DNA from: Trichomonas vaginalis G3
Taxonomy: Eukaryota; Parabasalia; Trichomonadida; Trichomonadidae
Length of the DNA: 64,000 nt
Assembly: GCF_026262505.1 (NCBI RefSeq)
Contig: NC_067206.1
Location: 34,859,896 to 34,923,895, forward strand
Direction of reading: 5' to 3'
The position numbers were made by a program, and so were the translations under genes. The stretch's first letter is position 1, and every line of letters begins with the position of its first letter. A model generated the notes under the pieces. The model made no database searches and was not told where the DNA came from. It saw only the letters and a list, made by a program, of their open reading frames with translations. Positions 26,961 through 37,827 of this stretch are shown one piece after another.

Positions 26961-27131
26961 CCCAAAAAAATCAATTGATCATTTGACGACTATTTTGAAT
27001 TCGAAGTGATTTACTGAAACAAAAAGGGAAATATCACTTATAATACAGAGTAATATCAAAATAATAAATTGAATACAGATTTACCAATAATAAATCTATA
27101 AAAATTTCATTGGAAGATTGACATTCTAATG

Positions 27132-27177
27132 AGGTCAGGTGAGTGGGGCTTCCAGGCGCGTTGCGCCCTCTAGCCCC
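27132..27177 (+). repeat. Left terminal repeat of Maverick copy 2
   Basis: 46 bp identical to copy 1's terminal repeat but for one base (AGGTGAG for AGGTAAG). After it the sequence diverges from the 105-bp repeat of copy 1. The 5 bp outside, TAATG (27127-27131), are the complement of the CATTA that flanks the left end of copy 1. Confidence 0.9.
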
Positions 27178-27268
27178 GGAGAAACTAGAGGAGGAATGAT
27201 ACAAAGACCAGATGAAAAAAATAAAAATATTATAATAAAATTAAATTTTTAGTCTTAAATTGTTTTTT

Positions 27269-28471
27269 TTATTCGGTATATTCTGAATCTTGAATGTCTT
27301 GGAAATTTTCTTCTTCTTCGCTCTCTGAGGTGAGGATTTCTTCGACTTCTTCTTCGCCATTGGGAGCAACAAATCCTGCGATGAAAACTTTGTATATACC
27401 TTCTTGAGGAGTCTCTATGATGAAAGTCGTATTGTTGAGGAAATGGAACTCGACATCTTGAACAAATTGGCAACTGCTGTGTGTGAATTTTGCAATTGTG
27501 AGAGGCTTTCCTTTATAGCCCTTGGGAAAGCTTGAGATAGTTACTGTTCCTCCATATGGAACTCTGGCAGGAATATCTAAAGCAACAGTTGTTATAACGT
27601 GGAAATTGTCTAAGAATTGAGGCATAGGTTCAATGCAGTATAGTCGTTTTGACTGGTTGTCTTTTGTGTAGAAATATAAATAGAATGACCTTTCACCATG
27701 TTCATTCAATTCTTCCAAATAATTGTATGAATTTGGATATAAACGGACAAATTCAGCAATTTTAACTTCTTGTAAATGCTTCTGCAAGTTCTTTGGAAAC
27801 AAGTGAATGAACTGGTCAATAGCTTGCAACGCTATGAGATTGGCAGTAACGGGTAAATATGAAGCAAACATGTCAACAAGTACGCCAGGGTCTTTGATTT
27901 CGTTTTCAAGAGGCTGAATGGCATCCATGACAGCTTGAAACATCTCGTTATAATCTCGATTGTCTTCTGAACCCCACTGTTCATTTAACTTATCTAACAA
28001 TTCTAACCTTTTCTTTGCGTATTTTCTACGAACTTTCTCTGAAAGAGGAGTGTCGCTATCTTGTGTGTCTTGAATTTGAGACTTAAATTGTTTGCTAAAG
28101 GCGAGATATCGTGTTTGCAACCTAGTGGTCATTGCAGAATGTGTTTCTGTATGTTCGATTGGATGTGTTTCTGTATTTTCGGGTGGTTGTGTTTCTGTAT
28201 GTTCGATTGGAGTCTGATTGGTATTAACTTCTTCTGAAAATGCTTCTGTTCCGATAGTTGTTGTTGCCTGACCTGTTGGCTGAGCTGTTTCTTTGTGCAA
28301 ATGCATATTGTCCAACAATTTGTTTGCAATTGTATGAGGAAGTTGCTTTGGTATTATAGGAGGTCGTAAGGGTTTTGAGAATGGTGAGACATAAGTTGTA
28401 GGAACTTTAACTGCGACATTTTTTCTTCCTTCCATTATGAAAAATGAACTGTTTTTTTTCGGACCACTCAT
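27269..28471 (-). CDS. Terminal cargo gene of copy 2 (400 aa), function unknown
   Basis: A whole frame present only in copy 2, directly inside the terminal repeat. Residues ~80-125 are Thr/Glu/His-rich with short 'EHTETHP' repeats; 130-250 is helical ('KYAKKRLELLDKLNEQWG'); 270-380 looks beta-sandwich like with 'PARVPYGGTVTISSFPKGYKGK'; the C-terminus is acidic. It has no TTTTTA box. Upstream is a cluster of AACGGT/ACCGTT sites that suggests a host Myb control instead. Could be an acquired gene. Confidence 0.6.
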   Translation of the reverse strand: MSGPKKNSSFFIMEGRKNVAVKVPTTYVSPFSKPLRPPIIPKQLPHTIANKLLDNMHLHKETAQPTGQATTTIGTEAFSEEVNTNQTPIEHTETQPPENTETHPIEHTETHSAMTTRLQTRYLAFSKQFKSQIQDTQDSDTPLSEKVRRKYAKKRLELLDKLNEQWGSEDNRDYNEMFQAVMDAIQPLENEIKDPGVLVDMFASYLPVTANLIALQAIDQFIHLFPKNLQKHLQEVKIAEFVRLYPNSYNYLEELNEHGERSFYLYFYTKDNQSKRLYCIEPMPQFLDNFHVITTVALDIPARVPYGGTVTISSFPKGYKGKPLTIAKFTHSSCQFVQDVEFHFLNNTTFIIETPQEGIYKVFIAGFVAPNGEEEVEEILTSESEEEENFQDIQDSEYTE

Positions 28472-28487
28472 AGAAAAGTTTGAAATA

Positions 28488-28665
28488 AACGGTTTTTGTC
28501 AACGGTAACCCCCTCTATTTTTTTATTTTATTTAATAGTTACCGTTGGCAAACCGTTCCATCTCAAATATTGAATGAACTATAAACGTTTTTTGTTTTCT
28601 ATATATACTTTTTTGTCCAACGGTAAAACTTTTTACACAACGGTTTTTGAGAGTCGTCGCCGTTG
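28488..28665. promoter_or_regulatory. Cluster of AACGGT/ACCGTT (Myb-type) sites
   Basis: At least seven AACGG/CCGTT cores lie in ~180 bp between the divergent genes at 28471 and 28909 (near 28490, 28501, 28550, 28573 region, 28619, 28639 and 28660). YAACGG is a known T. vaginalis core promoter/Myb-binding motif. The block is absent from copy 1, which has its terminal repeat here. Confidence 0.55.
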
Positions 28666-28666
28666 A

Positions 28667-28908
28667 CTTTTTTGTAGAGCACTCAAAATAGTATAACTTT
28701 GTCCGGACAAGTAAGGGTCTATCGTCGCTACAGGAAAAGTTACAGGCGTTCCAAGGAAGTATACTTTGAGAAGCCTTTTCTCCCTTATAGAATGAGATAG
28801 GACGGTTATTTTACAAAACTGACAACACTTTGACCGAGTAGTTTTTTGTGCTGAACAAAAAGTGTCATATAAACATCTGTCAAAAACCGCTTTTTAACTT
28901 CACTTAAA
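28667..28908 (+). other. Conserved non-coding block upstream of the large gene, copy 2
   Basis: Nearly identical to 25240-25478 in copy 1. In copy 1 it abuts the terminal repeat; here it abuts the Myb-site cluster. No frame on either strand is convincing. Confidence 0.5.
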
Positions 28909-31145
28909 ATGCCACGTAAGCTACGTAAGAATATACGTAAGAGGAAGGGAGCATTGAAACATCCAATAGTAAAACTGACACCACAACAACAGTTGCAACA
29001 ACAAATGATGAATGACCCCACTATGTTGCAACAAATGTCAAGCAACCCTATGCTTTTAAACCGAGTTATTGGTGCACAGAGTGGAGGTTTAAGAGCGGCA
29101 CTTTTAGCGAAAATGGCAGGCTATGGTGGAGCTGCAGACGGAACAGCTTATAACCCTCAAAGTCAAATGAATTTGAGTTCACTCAAAAATCAAATAACAG
29201 ATGTCAAAAAGTCAAACATAGACATACAGAAACAAATAAGTGAAAACGAAAAGAAACTAGAATATGACAGACACACAAAGAAACTCAATGAGTTAAACGT
29301 AGAGAAAAAGAAGAAAGAAGAACAACTGAAAGAACTAAGTACAGAGGAATATGCGAAAAAAGTGTCAGAAAAAGCAGCAGAAGTAGCAAAAATGGAACAA
29401 GATGTTATAAATTTGAAAAACCATACTACTCAATATAAAGTACTGAAAGATGAAGAGATAAAACAAAAAGCCCTGAAGACATATATGGATAGCGATGAGT
29501 ATAAAAAAGAAGTTGAAGCAAATGTAAAGGCAGAAAAACTTTTACAGTTGCAAAACCAAACCGTACAGTATGAAAACTTAGCACAAGAAAGTAAAAATAA
29601 CGACGCAGCCATGCAAAAGGCAATGAAAAGCGCAGAATATATAAAAGCTAATAATGACTGGTTAGATGCCCAAGCCAACGCTAAAGCAGCCCAACTTATA
29701 GGGTCAATAAGGACAAAAATACAAGCGGATGAAGACAGTTCAAATGAAGCTTTAATGAATGCTGACTTTAAGAATGCCTTCGAAGCTCTTCATAGTAAGG
29801 TGAAACTAGTGAACGACTTCTCATCTGGAAAGAAACTGAAGTCTGAAGGTTTCGACAAAGAGTTAAGAGAAGTAGCACAAAATATGACGAAAATAACAGA
29901 TGCAGCAACGAGACAGGCAGTTCAAAGTGCCTATGACGCCGTTAGAGCAACTGTTGTGGAAAGTCAAGAAAAAGAGTTACAACAGACCAAAACAGACCTA
30001 GTAAATGCTTTCTTAAAAACGAAAAGTCAGGTAGGACATTATGCTGCAGATGGAACATATGTGCCAGCTGGTGGAACTTATATACCACCAAACCCTCCAA
30101 GAGAAGCACCTGCACCAGGACTACCTAAAACATTTACATCGTCACATGGACACAGACACAGGCATGCACCAAAACAACACAACAACCAACAGTTCAAAAT
30201 CCAGCACAACAACAAACCAACAGTTCAAAATCCAGCACACACAACCAACAGTTCAAAATCCAGCACCAACAACACACCAACACAGCAACCAACAGTTCAA
30301 AACCCTGCACAACACCACCTCAAACCAGCACAACAACCACAAACAGAGCAAGGACATAAAAGAAGTAGAGAAAAGGAAACCAAGAATTCTTAAAAATGCT
30401 TAAGGAAGATTATGGTTACCCAGATACTCTTGACTTTAGTGACAGATATAAAGAAGCTATTAGAAAGTTCAAGGAAGGAAATACTGACCCGAACCTATTT
30501 AGCTTTATGGTTCAGCACAAATGGGATATAATTTCAAACCTGGAAAATACAAGCTCGCTAAGGGATATGATTTAATAGCATATCATCCAAATGACATGAT
30601 GAATTTACTCCGAGATATTTGGTGTCAGAGCTAAATGATAATTCAACTCTCTTCATGAAACGCGTAAAAAATAGAGACGGAACGAAAGAAGAAAGGTTTA
30701 TGAGTCCGGATGACTTAGATAGGGAACTTGTTAAAAACGGTCTCGGAATATATGAAATGCCAGCAGATGAGGTACAAGAAACTCCACAGGAAGAAGTTCA
30801 GATACAACCAGACATGGAAGAAATAGTTCAGCAACAACAGCTAGAAGAGCCTGAAGGAAACGAACAAGTCCCTCCTTTGGAAACTAACTTCACAGAACTA
30901 GATGAAGATTTGGAACAGCCGAAAAATCTTGACCCTCAACAAGTGTATGAGGAGAATATGGAATCTTTCCAAGAGTCTAAGAAAAATTCGGCTGACATAG
31001 TAGAAGAATATCGAAAAATGTTCCCGACATACAAAAGACTCCAACATCAGATGAAAATATTCAGCATAGAATGGAAGTACTGAAAGAAAATGTACGCAAA
31101 TACAATAATCCTTTTTACTTACGACCATATAACGTTCAATCTTTG
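28909..31145 (+). pseudogene. Large coiled-coil/Gln-Pro repeat protein region, copy 2
   Basis: Counterpart of 22958-25237, nearly identical in the basic N-terminus and coiled coil, with fewer and rearranged Gln/Pro repeats. Not intact. Confidence 0.75.
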
Positions 31146-32250
31146 GCTGAACTCGGTGAAAATAAAAGGTTAAATTTCAACAAAACATATAGAAATGAAA
31201 CATTGTTTAAAGTTCATTCAGAACCTAACCAATATGGAAACAAACCTACTTTTGTTTCTGCAGACTATGGAACTACAATGAGATGGGGTCATAAAGCTAA
31301 TCCGGATAGGTGGTTCATAAACTTACAACCAATTCCAAGAAGTTGTAGACGCAATGGAAGTGAATGGTGAACCAGATATAGCTGGTATTTTCAGCGCGGC
31401 TTTAATGCCATTGAAAGATATGAAAGATGCAGATATTTTGGACCAGTATGAAATGAACATGGCTGATGGAAATATAACACCTGACGTTCTAGAACATTTA
31501 TCTCAAAGAACTACACAGAACCATAGAGATGGTATATTTGGTGAAGAGTTTAGAAAGAGAGTTAGGGAGAGAGAAGGAAGAGAACCTATTGTACATGACC
31601 TTGCAAACGAAAGTTTGCAAAATGTCATAAAAACTTACTTTGCAGACAATGAACCGAGAAGGGATGAATATTTAAGAAAACTCAAATGGACAGTACCAAA
31701 TGAAATGTTAGTATTGAAAAACATGTTCCTTGACAAAATAAAACCAACTACAGAAATAAATGACGCAAGACTGAAACATTGGGTAAAAGCTTTCCCATTC
31801 ACAAAAGATATTATTGGTAACATGGAAAGAAAACCAGAATGGCTACAAAAACATATATTTGGAAACGAGCTTATTCCATATGGACAAGCTCTGTTTGAAG
31901 AGCTTGAACCGGAAACTCAGGAAAGAGTCATGCAAACAATAAGCGAAGACTCAAATACAAACTATGACAAAATCTTTCTAGGATATAGGTTACCTGAGAT
32001 GGGCGACCAGAGCCCAAAGGCAAAAAGGACATGGGAAATTTACAACATACTAGGTGAACATGAGGCAAAGATGCAACAACTTGAAGCAGAGGGCAAGTTA
32101 CCAAAAGCGACACCAAAGAAGAAGAGAAGAGTAGAACAAAGTGAAAGTAGTGAAGAAGTAACTTCATCTAGTGAAAGTAGTGGCAATGAAGGAAAAAGAA
32201 GAGTTAAAAACTCAGTCAGGAAGAAAGTAAAGCTTGGTCCGAGTGGGTTC
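31146..32250 (+). pseudogene. Structural-block protein region, copy 2
   Basis: Counterpart of 21900-22988, close to identical. The C-terminus has serine clusters 'SSEEVTSSSESSGNEGK' followed by a basic end. Not intact. Confidence 0.65.
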
Positions 32251-32295
32251 TATTATGACATAAATCCAACTATTCTATATTTTTACCCATATGAA

Positions 32296-33898
32296 ATGTA
32301 CGCCGCTCAGAATATAACGCCAACAGTTTTGGATGCCATGAACGGAAATGTTTCCGAATGGTATAACGAATGCGACAATGCCATTAGAAGGTCAGAAATA
32401 GTTCCTGGAACTTACGAATATACAACTGCTGTTTCTTATGGAAACGTAGGTGAGTTTGGAGAAGGTTCTTCAACAACAGTAGATATTGCTTGCGACAGGT
32501 TTCATATTATTTCTATTGACAACTCATTCTTATACGTGGAACAAGACATTGAAATAAAACCTTCTGCCAAGTTGTCTGACAAGAAAGGTTGCAATGGAAT
32601 TTTCTATGTCGGATACCAATATGCTCCAGAAGTTTTCATGGGATATAAGATATATTCTAACTCTGACTTAGTTCAAACAGTAACATGGGCAAACTATGAA
32701 TGGTTCGCTTTGAGAAACTCAGTACAACCACAAGCTAGAGAACAAACAGACCAGTATGCAACTATTGAGAAAATAAGAAGACTTGACCCTAACGTTCCAG
32801 GAGTTTATGTTAACCTTTCTGGTTCAAACTGCTGCACTAAAAAGTAAAACTGAAACTTAGAGTTCCTTTGTCATCTTTCCTCATCTTCAGGTTTTTAAGA
32901 TACTTGCCAAACTGGGCAGGAAAAATTTCTATCGAACTTACTCCAAGCAAAAATAACTTAGTCATTGCACCAACACAAGACCCATTCACTCTTACAGACG
33001 TAAAGGGAACAAATCAAACGTCATTCGCCGAATTTTGCAAAGACAAAGTTGACTTAGACTTTGGTTTCTCAAACTTCAACAATGAAGTAAACTATTATTT
33101 CAATGCTGCTGGAACTGCTTGGGACCCAGTTAAGTTCACATGCGAAAAGTTTGAATGCAAGAGAATAGAAAGCAGACTTGCAGTCTATATGTTGGACCCA
33201 GATATTTCAAATGCTTTAGCTGCCAAATATATTGCAGTTCCACTTATGTTCCCTATACACCAAATATCTGTCAAAGACTTTGCAGGTGAAGTTGGAAACC
33301 AAAGTCTGACCCAGGTGCAAGAACAGATATTGCTTTAACAACTGCAATGAAACATGCAGATACTATGTTTGTACTGTTCAGACGAACTATAAATGACTAT
33401 TCTTGTTTCTACAACCCTGGTATTAAATATCATATAAACATAGATGGCAAATATTATCCAAGAGAAGAATATTCTACAGTTGAGGATATGAGGTCATACA
33501 ACTTGACATTAGATGCTATGAACTTTAACAACAACTTCACAACAACCATTAACCCTGAAATGCAAAGTTCTATTATGCCATATGTGAAAGTATGGACTCA
33601 TACAGGAGGTCAAAAAACTCAATATACAAATGGAGACCGTTCAAACTTTTGGCTTGGCATTCCATTTGCTGACTCAGAAGACTTTATGGGTGGTATTTCA
33701 ACTGTTGGTACTGTACAAATACAATATACTGGTGACAGAGACGGTCCAGATGAATTGAGAGCAAAGAAGTTTACAAAACCAATAGCACTTTTCACGGAAG
33801 ATGCTCTTTTGAAGATTCGTTCGATGAAACCTGCTGGGGCTCCTCAGATTGGCATAACGACAGCTTCCATCGAGCAGATTTTGGCAGCAGGTCAGTAA
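32296..33898 (+). pseudogene. Major capsid protein candidate, copy 2
   Basis: Counterpart of 20222-21832, with a matching TTTTTA box before the ATG and the same antisense overlap with the next gene. Not intact. Confidence 0.75.
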
Positions 33899-34211
33899 GT
33901 TGTTCTTGAACTGACTTCTCTCCGTCAAATATTGACAGTACGCCAGTTTTGACATAATATTGTATTATAAACTTACCTTTAGAAATATCGGTCAGTTTTG
34001 AAGTTATATTTTTGTCTGCTTCAAGAACTTTCACCATTTCAGTTATACCAACTTTCTTTGCTTTATGAAAATATTTTGGTTCAGCAAAGACTGCTATTCT
34101 ATAACATTTTCCATTGTTTGTGTAAAGAACTATTCTGTCAATGTATTTGTATTGTTTGTGTGTATAAACTTTGTTTTGCTTCAATTCGAAGAGATACTCG
34201 AATACGTCCAT
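33792..34211 (-). CDS. Conserved Maverick protein of 139 aa, copy 2
   Basis: Almost identical to 19909-20328; a few substitutions in the N-terminus (FEYLFELKQ). The frame looks whole and again overlaps the capsid gene's 3' end by 107 bp. Function unknown. Confidence 0.55.
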   Translation of the reverse strand: MDVFEYLFELKQNKVYTHKQYKYIDRIVLYTNNGKCYRIAVFAEPKYFHKAKKVGITEMVKVLEADKNITSKLTDISKGKFIIQYYVKTGVLSIFDGEKSVQEQLTDLLPKSARWKLSLCQSEEPQQVSSNESSKEHLP

Positions 34212-34229
34212 CTTTTTATTCTAAGTAAA
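34212..34229. promoter_or_regulatory. 18-bp bidirectional promoter, copy 2
   Basis: Same design as 19891-19908: TTTTTA 11 nt before the plus-strand ATG at 34230, and a TTTTA box for the minus-strand gene. Confidence 0.6.
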
Positions 34230-34811
34230 ATGTCATTTCCGAAAAATAGAAGCGTAAGTGTTTCAAAAGGTTTAATGGCGGTGGCAGATGTGAAGTTAAA
34301 TTCACCAACTCAAACAAACAGTCAAAGTGTTATTGTCAATGTCAAAGACAGAGATGTTGAAGTGGGGAAACCATACGAAGACGAAGATGGTATAACAATT
34401 GTTCCTGTAAAAGAACAACCAACATATCCTGAAGTTAGCAGAGACTTAAGTTCTGTTGCAGATATTCGAAACGACTACCAACAACTGAAAGACAAACTTC
34501 AAACTCAGGAGAAGATTTGTCAAGCTTTAAGTATAATGTTAAACTTGGTCGAACACAACCCTGTAAAAGTGAACTCATATGTCATTGCACCTCATGAAGT
34601 TTTGAAAGAACTATTGAAACTTTTGACAGAGGCAGACGATATAAACATCAAAGAAATAGAACCCGACATTAGTTGCTGTGGTGTTTCATATAATGTCATT
34701 GACAAGATATACGTTATGAAAGGAGGTGAAACGTTGAACTTAAAATATAGTTTCCCAGACGTTATAAAAATATTTGACGACCACAACATTTCATTAAAAT
34801 TTATTTGCTAA
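34230..34811 (+). CDS. Conserved Maverick protein of 193 aa, copy 2
   Basis: Counterpart of 19312-19890, one residue longer (EQPTYPEV). Coiled coil in the middle. The frame looks whole. Confidence 0.55.
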   Translation: MSFPKNRSVSVSKGLMAVADVKLNSPTQTNSQSVIVNVKDRDVEVGKPYEDEDGITIVPVKEQPTYPEVSRDLSSVADIRNDYQQLKDKLQTQEKICQALSIMLNLVEHNPVKVNSYVIAPHEVLKELLKLLTEADDINIKEIEPDISCCGVSYNVIDKIYVMKGGETLNLKYSFPDVIKIFDDHNISLKFIC

Positions 34812-34815
34812 GTAA

Positions 34816-35622
34816 ATGGCAGAAGACATAATGGTTTATACTATTACGACTAAAAACCCTGAGTCATATAATTCTATAACAACAAACTTACAAAGTCCTC
34901 AAGGACGATATTGTAAACTAACCTTAAACACAATGACGACTAAAGCCTGTTTTGCTCTTTTGACACCAGAAGACTTTATTGTTGTGAATGGTAAAAAATA
35001 CTCCTTTGAAGATACTTACTCAGATATACCACCAACAGGTTTTGTTGACTTATTTAATACTTTAAGTACGGGTGTAACATGTGCTGCAACTAGAGCAGGT
35101 TTCATTATGTTTGGATGTCCGACTGAGTTTACTATAAACGATATGAGCTATAATACAAAACTTATTTCTGGTTTTTACTACCAACAGTTTCCTATAACAG
35201 GAAAAGGTGTCATACAAGGAATGTCTATTCCATTGACATTAAGCACACCAATCTTATATATTGTTTCAAACTTAGGTTCAAAGTGTTATTCGAATGTCGA
35301 CAGAAACTATTATGACCAAAAGATACTTATGCGTATAAACAATACTTTCTCTGCTGGTTTGCCTATTGTTCATTCGAATGCAGAATTTTCAACCTTAGTG
35401 AACTCAAACACTTTGGCAAGTATAACGTTGACATTAGTTGACGCAAACTTTGTTCCTGTAAAACTTTTATGTCCTATGTATTTGTCAATGACGGCAGAAA
35501 GTTTCGAATTGGAAGATGCAACTGGTGAAAGTATTGTATTACAAGAACAACTTCAACAACAAATAGCTCAAGAACAACAAATGCAACAAATGGAACAACA
35601 ACAGTCAAGAATAAAAAAATAA
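34816..35622 (+). CDS. Penton/minor capsid candidate, copy 2 (268 aa)
   Basis: Identical to 18510-19307 over most of its length, with a slightly different Gln-rich tail. The frame looks whole. It begins 4 bp after the preceding gene, so the two probably share a transcript. Confidence 0.6.
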   Translation: MAEDIMVYTITTKNPESYNSITTNLQSPQGRYCKLTLNTMTTKACFALLTPEDFIVVNGKKYSFEDTYSDIPPTGFVDLFNTLSTGVTCAATRAGFIMFGCPTEFTINDMSYNTKLISGFYYQQFPITGKGVIQGMSIPLTLSTPILYIVSNLGSKCYSNVDRNYYDQKILMRINNTFSAGLPIVHSNAEFSTLVNSNTLASITLTLVDANFVPVKLLCPMYLSMTAESFELEDATGESIVLQEQLQQQIAQEQQMQQMEQQQSRIKK

Positions 35623-35644
35623 TATTTTTTTTATTTTTATAAAA

Positions 35645-36881
35645 ATGTACAGAATAGATGTTTCAGATTTTTATGACTTCCAAGCATTCAGAAATATGTG
35701 TCCATTTCGAGACTATAACAAAGCAGTCGAGAATTTGAAACGTTTAGTCATTTATGTCGACTCTGCCCCAGAATGTTATGTTATGAAAGAATGGGATGTA
35801 GTCTTTAACAAACCAAGAGCACAATAGTTTCAGAACAAGAATGTAGACAGAAACTTAAGAAAATAAAAGTCGTACAAGTTGGATGAAGATGTTAGATGCT
35901 TGGGATATCTTATTGTCAAAGTTAGAAGATTTTTCAGTTCGAGGTATAAAGTTCTATACACCTTCTCCAAACTTCTATTCTATCTTCACTGGATATAAAT
36001 ATGAACAAGTAGAATGGAAAGAAAATATTATAGAAGCTTGGTTAGACCATGTCAAAGAAATTATATGCAATGGAAACGAAAAGGTTATGAGTATATCTTA
36101 TGTTGGTTTGCAAACATCTTACAACATCCAAGTGCTAAAAATGAAACTGCTCTCATTATAATTGGAAAACAAGGAACAGGTAAGAACACTTTCTTTACAG
36201 ATATTTTGTGCAAACTGTTAGAAGGTTATTCGAACCCGAATATGACAAACTTAGAAAACATCTGTGGTAAATTTAACTCTTCAATAGAGAATATGAAACT
36301 TATAGTTTGCAATGAACTTCAAAGTATAGATACAACAAAAGTTTTGAACTCAGATGCTTTGAAGAGTCTTATAACAGACAAAGTTGGAGTTGTTGAAAGA
36401 AAGTATAAAGACCAAAGAGTTTGTGAAAATGTTGCAAACTTCATTATGGTTTCAAACAATGCTGTTCCGATGAAGTTAGAAAGTTCTGACAGAAGATATG
36501 TAGTTGTCAGAACGTCAGATTCTCATATGCAAGATACAGAATATTTTGACGACTTAGCAGAAACTTTGACATCTGACTTTTACAACCACTTGTTCTCATA
36601 TTTCATGACATTAGATATTTCTAAGTTCAATCCAAGACAAATTCCACATACCGAAGAGAGACAAACATTGTTAGAAGCAAACAAGAGTGTATATGAACTG
36701 TTCATAGATGAAACTGACTTTGTGTTTAGATGAAAGGTCATTGTATGATGAATATAAACAATATTGTCAAGAATATGGTTATATGGCAGCGTCTAAACGA
36801 ACATTCTTGGCAAATGTCAAAAGTCTTTTAGACGTACAGAATGGTGTATATACAAAGAAAATTTTTCTGAGTAAATTTTAA
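35645..36881 (+). pseudogene. SF3 helicase, Maverick copy 2
   Basis: Counterpart of 17248-18480, with the same Walker A, Walker B, motif C and arginine-finger blocks and the winged-helix-like end. TTTTTA box 11 nt upstream. Not intact. Confidence 0.8.
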
Positions 36882-36910
36882 AAAAAATATTTTTTTATCC
36901 GATAGAAAAG

Positions 36911-37330
36911 ATGACAAAATTCATCTCAGTAAACAAGTACATGTCAGGACTTAAAGAAGAACTAGACCCATTCACATATTTGAATGTTTACTTCTACCAT
37001 TTTGAAAAGTCTTCATTCAGCAAAGTTTGGAACATCGAACCAGTTAAGTTTGCTATTGTGACTAAAAATGGTGCGAAATTTGAAGACTTAGACATAGAAG
37101 GTTTGTTAACAGTCAAAGAAAGTTTTGACAGAAGGTTCTCAAACCTTAAAGAAGGCAAAGCATACAAACTTGTTATACCTTATGAACCAAAGAAAGCAGA
37201 CGACTATGAATATTATGAGTCTAAAGTTGTAGAAGTTCAAGGTAAATTGGGTAAAAAGATTTTAGAGTCTAAGCCAGTGTTTGCTCCTAAAGAGGAAGAG
37301 AACATTGACATTGACCCAGAAATGTTCTAA
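36911..37330 (+). CDS. Beta-rich protein next to helicase, copy 2 (139 aa)
   Basis: Counterpart of 16800-17189. Here the frame starts MTKFISVNKY, with a TTTTTA box 13 nt before that ATG, which supports this as the natural start. Possibly a single-stranded DNA-binding protein by position; no motif. Confidence 0.55.
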   Translation: MTKFISVNKYMSGLKEELDPFTYLNVYFYHFEKSSFSKVWNIEPVKFAIVTKNGAKFEDLDIEGLLTVKESFDRRFSNLKEGKAYKLVIPYEPKKADDYEYYESKVVEVQGKLGKKILESKPVFAPKEEENIDIDPEMF

Positions 37331-37349
37331 AAATAAAATTTTATTTTTA

Positions 37350-37787
37350 CATGTCAAATTTCTTTTTCTCTGGAACTGGTTCAGGTTCTTTCTTCTCTTC
37401 TACTTTTTTTCTCTTTCTTTCTTTCTTCTTCTTCTCTGGTGGAGTTATGTCAAATTTCAGAACCATATTTATGTAAAAGTTCTTTGTCCTTTAATAGCTC
37501 TTATTCTGTTTTCTATTTCATCTTCAAGAACAGCGCATGTGTCTTCTTTGCATTCTAAGAACTTTTGTTGGACTTCATCTTTCCAATCGGCGTCATCTCT
37601 GTCAACAAGTCTGTCATTGACAAATTTTAAGACTGCTCTGCTTAATGTTTTATGGTTCTTGTCATATTCCCAGAAACAGAACTTTAGAACAAATTCACCT
37701 TTCTTGTTTACACTATGTAAGATTTTATGGTCGACAGATGTTTTGCTGTCAAAAAGTTGTCTCGAATATAGATAGCGAAATCGCTAG
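37350..37787 (-). pseudogene. Counterpart of the 114-aa protein region, copy 2
   Basis: Matches 16336-16783 in reverse, including the Lys/Glu-rich end. Not intact. Confidence 0.5.
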
Positions 37788-37827
37788 ACATTTTCTAAAA
37801 GATAAAAATTTTAATTTTTCTAAAAAT

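Larger units (their letters stand above)
25584..27131. other. Gene-free AT-rich spacer between two Mavericks
   Basis: 1.55 kb with no convincing gene on either strand; the few frames are AT-rich and short. It holds nested stems at 25790-25879, a perfect inverted repeat at 26418-26461 and a 29-bp tandem repeat at 26901-26960. It is probably host intergenic DNA trapped between two insertions and, by the CATTA flanks, likely inverted. Confidence 0.6.
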
